This document shows positions 57,659 to 64,000 of a stretch of 64,000 bases of DNA, piece after piece. Numbering within the stretch: the first letter of the stretch is position 1; each line of letters opens with the position of its first letter. Source of the DNA: Lepus europaeus (taxonomy: Eukaryota; Chordata; Mammalia; Lagomorpha; Leporidae); assembly GCF_033115175.1 (NCBI RefSeq), contig NC_084831.1, positions 13,865,138 through 13,929,137 of the forward strand, given 5' to 3'. Below the pieces are notes generated by a model that did no database searches, had not been told where the DNA came from, and saw only the letters and a list, made by a program, of their open reading frames with translations. A program made the position numbers and the translations under genes.

Positions 57659-58185
57659 TGTGACAGTCAGATGGGCTATCGGGCAGTTAACTTGTTCCCA
57701 GGGAATGAAAAAAGAGAGTCCCACTAAGGGGGTGTAAAATGCTTGCTTCCCCCAAACGTTATCTTTAGCAAGATCACACTACCCAACCCCACTGTGTGCT
57801 TCTCCCCCAAAGCTGCCTGTAGCGAGGATGTAGTGGGTCCACTTTTCTGAGTTCTCTGTTTACAAAGAAGTCACAGATCCCAACTTTCCTGATTTTTTTT
57901 TTCCTTATCATGAGCAAACTAGACAGGACAGACAAGATTCCAAATGAGGCCTTTTGATGAGTGTTGTTCCCACCTGCTGACTAATTGTTAGCTGTTGTTC
58001 TGGTCCCTTCCCCGACCCCACCCCCCACAGTGTGTGCTCCTTGCACCTGCCTCTCCTGGTGCCCCCCTCCTGGCCGCTGTGGCAGGAGATTTCTGGCTTA
58101 AATAAATCTTGCTTCCCTCTGCCTTGTCCATGTGAAAATTCTTCTTTCATGTGAGACAAAGCACCAAGGTCAGCACACTCTGTCA
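57659..58185 (+). mobile_element. LTR family A copy downstream of PLA2G2A copy 2
   Basis: Starts TGTGACAGTCAGATGGG and contains TTAAATAAATCTTGC and AATTCTTCTTTCATGTGAGACAAAG. The 3' end is approximate. It ends about 150 bp before the polyadenylation signal of the copy 2 gene, which runs toward it. Confidence 0.65.
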
Positions 58186-58335
58186 CCCTTTCACCTATAA
58201 CCCCTGGAGCCAGTCATTCGACCCCAGAGCCTGTGTTTTAACCTCTACACTATCTTGTGTTCTACGACTTTGTCCGCCCAACCGCAGCCATAGCACAGGG
58301 TACACCTGGACACCCAAGGTTTGCAGGGAAATTGC

Positions 58336-58341
58336 TTTATT
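58336..58341 (-). other. PLA2G2A: Candidate polyadenylation signal of PLA2G2A copy 2
   Basis: AATAAAGCAA on the minus strand about 300 nt past the stop, giving a longer 3'UTR than copy 1 (110 nt). It resembles the AATAAAGCAG signal of PLA2G2E. Confidence 0.6.
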
Positions 58342-58642
58342 CAGAAGAGCATCTGGGAATGGGGGTACACCTGTGACGGCTGAGCAGGGAGCTGGAGTTG
58401 GAGGAGAGCGCGGGAAGTGGGGAGATGCTTCTGGGTCTCCCCGGTGCAGCTACTCAAGGAAGCAGGGGAAGGGGTCTGGTCAGATCTGCTCCAAGCAAGC
58501 ACTTCTCATCTTGGGGGGGGGTACAGAAGGGCTCCTGCCTTGCCTGTAGGGTGCAGAGGAGAGTTCTCCCCAGGACCAGGGAGGGAGGGAGTGAAGCAAG
58601 GGAATTCAGCCTTGGGGGAGCAGGTGTCAGGGCCAGGGGCTC

Positions 58643-60122
58643 TCAGCAGCTGGGTTTGCTTCCAGTGCACCGCAGGTTGGAGTAATTCCGGAGCTTTATG
58701 TTATAGGTATTTTTATGCTGAGCGAAGCAGTAGGCAGCAGCTTTATCGCATTCACACAGTTGGCTCCTACAGCGGTCCTGCTTTGCTGAAACCACAAAGC
58801 AGATCAACATGAGAGGAGGGCTTGGAGTACTCTGTGGCTCCCTGTGGGCGGGACATAAAGCCCAGCTCCCCAGAAGCTCCCCCTCTGGGCAGAGCAACAA
58901 GATTCCAGAGGTTCTGATGGACAGGGAACAGAATTCGCACCCTTGGCAGTGAGCTCCCGTCTTATGGGGACACAGCAGCTGAGCATGGGAGCTGTTCCAG
59001 GGCTTTCTACCCGTCAGGCTCACTTCCTTATGTCTTAGGGGGCACAGGACTGGCTGCTGGGGCCTGGGAGTGGACTGTGATTGTTCTAAGCCAGGCACCG
59101 TCACCCCCTTTCCCTCGGCTGTGATGGTCTCTGGGTAGCATGCGACTTCGTGCTGACAGACGGCTCCAGTCCACAGGAGCCCTTGGTGGTCCTCCTCTCT
59201 TAAACGGGTGTTGCCAATCATCTTCTCCCTGGTAACACCTTGATCTTCTCAGTTCTGCTTCCTTACTCCCTTACTCTGCGTCCTTACTCCCATCCAGCCG
59301 TGAGTGTCTAGACGCAGGGACAGTGTCCCTTTGCTTCTCTCGCTGTGGCTCTCACAGTGGGCGCTCAGAGGATGAATGAGGGAACTTCATGGACTCGTAG
59401 GGCTCTTACCACAGGTGATTTTGCCTCCACTCATGCTGTACGTGTAGTTCAGGAGTTTGGTGCCACACTTCATATTTTTCAGACGTTCATAGCAGCAGTC
59501 ATGGACAACACAGCACCTGAGCAGGGGGACATCCTGTGAGTGCCTTCCCTCAGCTCCAGGGCCCCTGGGCCCCCTGGGTCACCCCCTTGACCCTGGGCAG
59601 AGACCCAGTGAGTCTGGCGTCGTCTGGAGCCTGTGTTTGCAACACGCTGGCGGCTCTTCCAGCAGGGACGTGCTGGGACCTCTGAGTTCGTGAGGCCCCT
59701 ACTGGGCCCAGAAGTGAGCAGGGGGAAGGGAGGGCTGGGGTGGCCTCACCGATCTGTCGCATCCTTGGGTTCTCCTTTGCCACCCAGACCGCAGTGACAG
59801 CCGTAGCCATTGTAATTCACAAGAGCGTTCTTCCCAGTCATGTACTTGATCATTTTTGAGAACTGTATCATATCGCTATGCACCTGCAGCAAACCTGGGA
59901 GAAAATGATCCAGTGATGGGGTGGGGCCCTGTGTCCACCCTCTCTGCCACTCTCCTTCTCCCAAAGTCGTTTCTCTTCTTCCCACTTAGAGAGGACTTCT
60001 GCCATGGGAGGATAGACTGGGGGCAGAGGTGCCTCCCGCCGTGGGTTGACCCCTGTGGTCAGAGGTCATGGTCAACACTCACCAACGGCCATGATCACTG
60101 CCAGTAGCAGCAGGGTCTTCAT
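58643..60122 (-). CDS. PLA2G2A: Secreted phospholipase A2 group IIA, second tandem copy
   Basis: Paralogue of the gene at 39667-42378, with the same enzymatic role expected. Coding exons on the minus strand: 60122-60083, 59894-59750, 59516-59410 and 58785-58643 (stop TGA), all GT/AG, 435 nt = 144 aa plus stop. The signal peptide [11 protein letters not shown]...LLQVHS is closer to the human form than that of copy 1; the mature chain starts [38 protein letters not shown] and all 14 cysteines are present, so an active enzyme is expected. I count 20 Lys/Arg against 9 Asp/Glu (net about +11), more cationic than copy 1. By my hand alignment the two precursors agree at about 102 of 144 positions, and 21 of the 42 differences fall in the last 47 residues. 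Introns are compact (intron 3 about 0.6 kb against 1.85 kb). Which copy should carry the PLA2G2A name cannot be settled here. Confidence 0.93.
59262..59380 (+). mobile_element. L2 3' end in intron 3 of PLA2G2A copy 2
   Basis: GAGTGTCTAGACGCAGGGACAGTGTCC...GTGGGCGCTCAGAGGATGAATGAGG, the counterpart of 41500-41628. Confidence 0.7.
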
Positions 60123-60943
60123 GTTGAGAGTTCTGTGTGGGATAAAGGCAGATGGGCTGGCCTAGACCCCTCTCCCAGGTGGCCCCAGCTTCTGCCCCGG
60201 CCCCTGCTCTCCTGCCCAACCCGACATCTGCAGAGGTCACACATACTCTTCACTGCCACACCCCCAAGGCTATGTCCAGGGGGACCCCTCTGTCCTCAAC
60301 AGCAGACACACGGAATGACCTGCGGTACTACACATGGGCACATACCAGCCCCCCTTCCCAGGTCTGTGGTACGGTTTCCCATGCAGGAAGCCCTCGCACC
60401 CCTGGAGACCTCATAGGATTTGCTCACAAGTCCTCTCTGGTTTCCCAGCAGACCAAGAACTCCTGGAAGGATGAATCCAGGTTCAACCCAAGGAACTGGG
60501 AGGTTCCTGAGGTCAGAGCTTTGCCCGTCCACTTAAACGTGTTTTGGCTGTCCCCAAACTGGATCCAAGACTTAGGAATTCCATCCATGGAATTTGATCT
60601 CAAATTTTCTTCTCCAGAATTCAGGCTGTGCCCTCTTTTTCTAGACATTCCAACTGCTTACACGTTGAAGCACGTACTAACTCACACATACAAGCGTATG
60701 CCTGCACACGCACACTCTTGAACTCACGCACGAGTACACACAGCCCATCAATTGCCCACACATACCCCCAGCACACTTGTGCACACACACCCTCCTGTAC
60801 ATACCTCATTAGGCACAGCCACACACATGCATGCCCAATGGACATTCATTCACACATGTACATGCACGACAGCCACTCTCACAGTCAAACAATGAGCACC
60901 GATGGTCACGCCCTTTCCAGGACACTCGTTTCTGGGTTTTTAC

Positions 60944-60982
60944 CTCTCGGGATGCTGCAGTGGATGCTTCCAAATGATTGTG
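60944..60982 (-). other. PLA2G2A: Untranslated first exon of PLA2G2A copy 2
   Basis: Ends with CCCGAGAG before a GTAAAAACCC donor, homologous to the copy 1 exon. The acceptor (CACACAG) opens the ATG exon at 60132. The 5' end is placed from the TATA spacing and is approximate. Confidence 0.75.
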
Positions 60983-61006
60983 TGGATTTTCCTGAACTCA
61001 CTCCCC

Positions 61007-61013
61007 TTATATA
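61007..61013 (-). promoter_or_regulatory. PLA2G2A: TATA box of PLA2G2A copy 2
   Basis: TATATAA inside GAGCAGCTATATAAGGGGAG, aligned with the copy 1 box TATTTAA and closer to the consensus. Confidence 0.8.
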
Positions 61014-61574
61014 GCTGCTCGCTCTCATATGTTGAGGGGTGGTGAGGCAGTGCACGGAGTGGGTGTGGCCCATCGGTGGATTCAAAGGCCAGCTCCCTGG
61101 TGCAACCGTGTAGTCGGCTTTTATTCCTCTTATCAGGTGACAGAAGGAAGTTGGGGACGCAGACCATATGCGCCAAGAATTGATGCCAGAATAAATTGCG
61201 GCTCATTTTGAAGCTTTTTCTCTGGGCTTTAATCCTGAGTAAATTCTCCTACCTGGCTCTAGGTGTGACCACTGCTCAGTCCCCTTCCTAAAGTCACTCT
61301 GCAGGTGACGAGGAGTATCTGCTGGGGCAGGCCGTGGACTGATCCCCCAGACAAGGGGGCCTTTGCTCCTCCTGCGGCTCAATGTGCCATGAGGAATGCA
61401 TTCATTCCATCCGCCAGTCCCTGATTCGCAGGAGGTCATCCTGAGCCCCCCCCCCCGCCCCCCGGCGTTCCAGGACTCCCGCGTGATGATGCGTGGGGGA
61501 CCCCCCAGACCAGCAGGGCAGGGACCTGGAAGGAGTGGATTCCTCGTCCCCTGGCTGGGGCCCAGCGCCTGGCT

Positions 61575-61614
61575 CCCACCTCCTGTCTCCCACCTCCTGT
61601 CTCCCACCTCCTGA
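61575..61614. repeat. 15-bp unit repeated nearly three times
   Basis: CTCCCACCTCCTGTC repeats, with a C-rich run nearby (61448-61461). Confidence 0.8.
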
Positions 61615-61744
61615 CCCAGAGGCTTTGAAGCCTGGAAAGAACAGCAGGGATCCGCCTCTGCCTCACTGCTTTCCTGGCCACCAGGACTCCCAGATCTGTT
61701 GCTGCCTTTTGCCTCTGCCTTCAGGGGCTTAGTGACTCCACTTT

Positions 61745-61796
61745 TTTTTAAAGATTTGTTTATTAGAAAGTCAAAGTTACACAGAGAGAAGGAGAA

Positions 61797-61841
<45 letters not shown>

Positions 61842-62140
61842 GAGACAGAGAGAGAGACAGAGAGACGGAGAGAGAGAGAGGTCTTCCATTCGCTGGTTCA
61901 CTCCCCAATTGGCTGCAATGGCCAGAGCTACACCAATCTGAAGACAGGAGCCAGGTGCTTCTTCTGGGTCTCCCACTCAGGTGCAGGGGCCCAAGCACTT
62001 GGGCCATCTTCTACTGCTTTCCCAGGCCATAGCAGAGAGCTAGACTGGAAGTGGAGCAGCTGGGACTTGAACCAGCGTCCATATGGGATGCCGGCACTGC
62101 AGGTAGCAGCTTTATGTGCTTTGCCACAGGGCTGGTCCCA
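61745..62140 (-). mobile_element. C-type SINE with 12-bp target duplication
   Basis: TGACTCCACTTT flanks it (61733-61744 and 62141-62152). Its tail has a GA tract at 61799-61880. It is absent from the matching place in unit 1, so it post-dates the duplication. Confidence 0.93.
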
Positions 62141-62219
62141 TGACTCCACTTTTAATTCCTTGTGTAAGCCTCTTTTTTCATGCTGTCCAACGTATAACGA
62201 GGAATTCAACTTCCACAGT

Positions 62220-63480
62220 GTCAGGTAAACGCTCACCAACTACAGCCCCAAGACAGCCTCCATGACAGAGGCTGCGGTACTCGAGAACATTCCAGATGTT
62301 CCCTTCCCCCCAACTCTAGCCCCTCGCAGGTGTGGCCTCTGGCTGCTCAAGCTGGTCTGCAGCACAGCAGTGCTGAGGGGCACTTCCAGGCTGACGTCTG
62401 GGAAAGCCAGGTGTCACCCGCAGCCGTTCCAGCCCCCTAGGTGCCACCCGCAGTGGTTCCAGCCCCCCAGGTGATACCTGCAGTGGCTCAGCAGCCTGGT
62501 GGCTGAGCCATGGGCTAGGGGATCTGTCCTGGAACCTGTGAGTCCCCAGGGGGCCTAAGGAGTGAGAAATACCTTCTATGGTTCTAAGCCTCTGACAATG
62601 GAGATTGCCTGGTCCATGCTAAGAGCCATCCAGGCACCTTCCCCCTTGAGAAGGCAATTTACTTCCAGCGCTAGATGCGTGTCACCAGCTGAACTGTGTC
62701 ACCTCCCCGGCCTTCCTTCCTAGGTGGAGGACTGGACGGTCAGGACCTCAGAATATGACCGTACTTGGAAATAGGTTTTGTGTGTTGGTAAGATGCGTCA
62801 TTAGTGTGGGTCCTAATCCGGCAGGACCAGGTCCCTTGAAAAAGAGGAAATTGGGTGCAGTCCCGCAGGCAGGGAGAATGGCGTTTGAAGAGCAAGGCAG
62901 AGGTCTGGATGGTGCTTCTGCCAATGAAGGGACACACACGGGCACAGAGAGACCTGTCGTAGATGGAGCCACCCAAGAGCGCACCTTCGGCCTCTGCCCC
63001 CACAACCACAAGACCACCAATGTCCAGCGTTTCAGCCTTTCAGGGGAACCCAGTACAAAGCCAGAGCAGTCCACCCCAGCCCTGAGGGTCCCTGGGAGCC
63101 TCCTGCCCTGCGCCCAGTCTGGCTCCTCTCCTGGGGCAGTGAATCTCAGGCCCGAGTCAGGGTTCAGAGGCGTCCTCCTTGGGTGCTTCCTGGCCTTGGG
63201 TTAGACAGCCCAGCTCTGGGATCCATGTTAGTACAGCAGGCAGAGCAGCTTGGCCTCCGGGCGCCCTGGTGGCCCAGGCCCTGGGGTGAGGTCCAGGCAC
63301 AGGCAGTAGAAGTGCCTTAGCACTCGGGCACTCTGCTGGCACCAGACAAGCTCTCTACATTTTACCACAGCCAGCTTCAAAGTAAAGCTGAGCTGACAGA
63401 GTCCCCGCGTGGCTCACCCCCACAGTACACACGCTCCACCAACATCCACAGCACATCTGTTACCATCAATGAGCGGACGC
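62220..63480. repeat. Duplicated PLA2G2A upstream flank, unit 2
   Basis: Counterpart of 46430-47640; includes the near-identical block 63049-63420. Confidence 0.8.
62408..62485. repeat. About 32-bp minisatellite, 2.5 units
   Basis: CAGGTGTCACCCGCAGCCG / TAGGTGCCACCCGCAGTGG / CAGGTGATACCTGCAGTGG spaced by TTCCAGCCCCC. Confidence 0.8.
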
Positions 63481-63789
63481 TGACACGTCCCTATCAAACA
63501 AAGTCAACGTTGACATTATGGGACACTTTCGGGATAGCACCTGCTCTGGCTTTGGCAAATGTACAGTGACCCATATCCACCCTTGTAGAATCACCCACCC
63601 CGGTGTCCCTCTGTTGATCCCTCCTTCCTTCCAAAGCCCTGGCCCAGTGATGATTTTATGGCCTCTGTAGTTTTGCCTTTTCCAGAAAGTCATGTGGCTG
63701 GGATCACACAGCCTGCAGCCTTTGCACGTTTACCTAACGCCTTTACACCTCCTCCCTGATTTTTTTTTGACTTGAGAGTGCCTTTCATT

Positions 63790-64000
63790 TCATCTCCAAA
63801 TAACACTCCCTCATCTGGATGTGCCGTCGTCCCCGCGTCTACTCCCCTGGAAGGCCATGTGGGGTGTTCCCTCTGTTGGCACTCAGGATCTAAGCAGCAG
63901 CTATCCACATGGTGGGCTGGCTTTGTGCCTGCACATTGTGGGGGATATCAAGGCGCTCAAGGGCTGGGCCGTTGGGCAAGGGTCCGCGTTCAGCTCTGTA
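63790..64000 (-). mobile_element. Old L1 remnant, unit 2, cut by window end
   Basis: Differs from 47957-48162 at about 7 of 206 positions, while the preceding 300 bp are clearly more diverged. Confidence 0.65.

Noticed and set aside
58643-59221. 192-codon open frame ending with the PLA2G2A copy 2 C-terminus
   Set aside because: Same situation: intron 3 read-through in front of exon 4 (acceptor just above 58785).
61203-61976. 257-codon minus-strand open frame
   Set aside because: Mostly the Ser/Leu reading of a SINE CT tract joined to unrelated flank; no gene support.

Overview
The window is mammalian nuclear DNA from a lagomorph, most likely a rabbit or other leporid. The basis is about 40 copies of the tRNA-derived C-type SINE typical of lagomorphs (GC-rich head with an RGTTCGAGTCC-like B box, pyrimidine-rich tail, A/T-rich 3' end) and a lagomorph-type LINE-1 3' end. 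The genic content is part of the secreted phospholipase A2 group II cluster (human 1p36 equivalent). All genes here are on the minus strand and in the mammalian order: PLA2G2E (CDS 3781-6339, 142 aa), then a PLA2G2A-type gene (39667-42378, 144 aa), then a second PLA2G2A-type gene (58643-60122, 144 aa). Each is split into four coding exons with GT/AG borders and matching phases. The two 2A-type genes also have an untranslated first exon behind a TATA box.

Layout. 1-3.3 kb: SINEs, including one inserted in the tail of another. 3.3-6.4 kb: PLA2G2E. 6.4-9 kb: PLA2G2E upstream region with AP-1-like motifs and one RFX X-box. 9-39 kb: a gene-poor interval of SINEs, at least four LTR families (12-16 kb, 22 kb, 27 kb), L2/MIR/L1 relics, a 5'-truncated LINE-1 (29.37-32.70 kb) that split an old SINE and was itself hit by a young SINE, and a probable 3'UTR retrocopy (33.2-34.6 kb). 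39.5-44.1 kb: first PLA2G2A gene with its promoter. 44.26-46.43 kb: LTRs placed directly behind that promoter. 46.4-48.5 kb: flank shared with the second unit. 49.5-50.5 kb: SUMO2 processed pseudogene. 51-58 kb: SINEs, unrecognised single-copy DNA and one LTR. 58.3-61.0 kb: second PLA2G2A gene. 61-64 kb: duplicated flank, cut by the window end.

Biology. The three proteins are Ca2+-dependent secreted lipases with the same catalytic His-Asp pair, calcium loop and 14 cysteines. PLA2G2A enzymes hydrolyse bacterial membrane phospholipid and are acute-phase products. The most notable feature is the tandem PLA2G2A pair. Both copies look intact but are only about 71% identical in protein. Intron 2 is nearly identical between them (4 differences in 233 bp), while neighbouring coding sequence is much more diverged. 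This suggests patchy gene conversion and/or diversifying selection. The two promoters also differ in a C/EBP-ATF-type site, in the TATA box and in LTR content.
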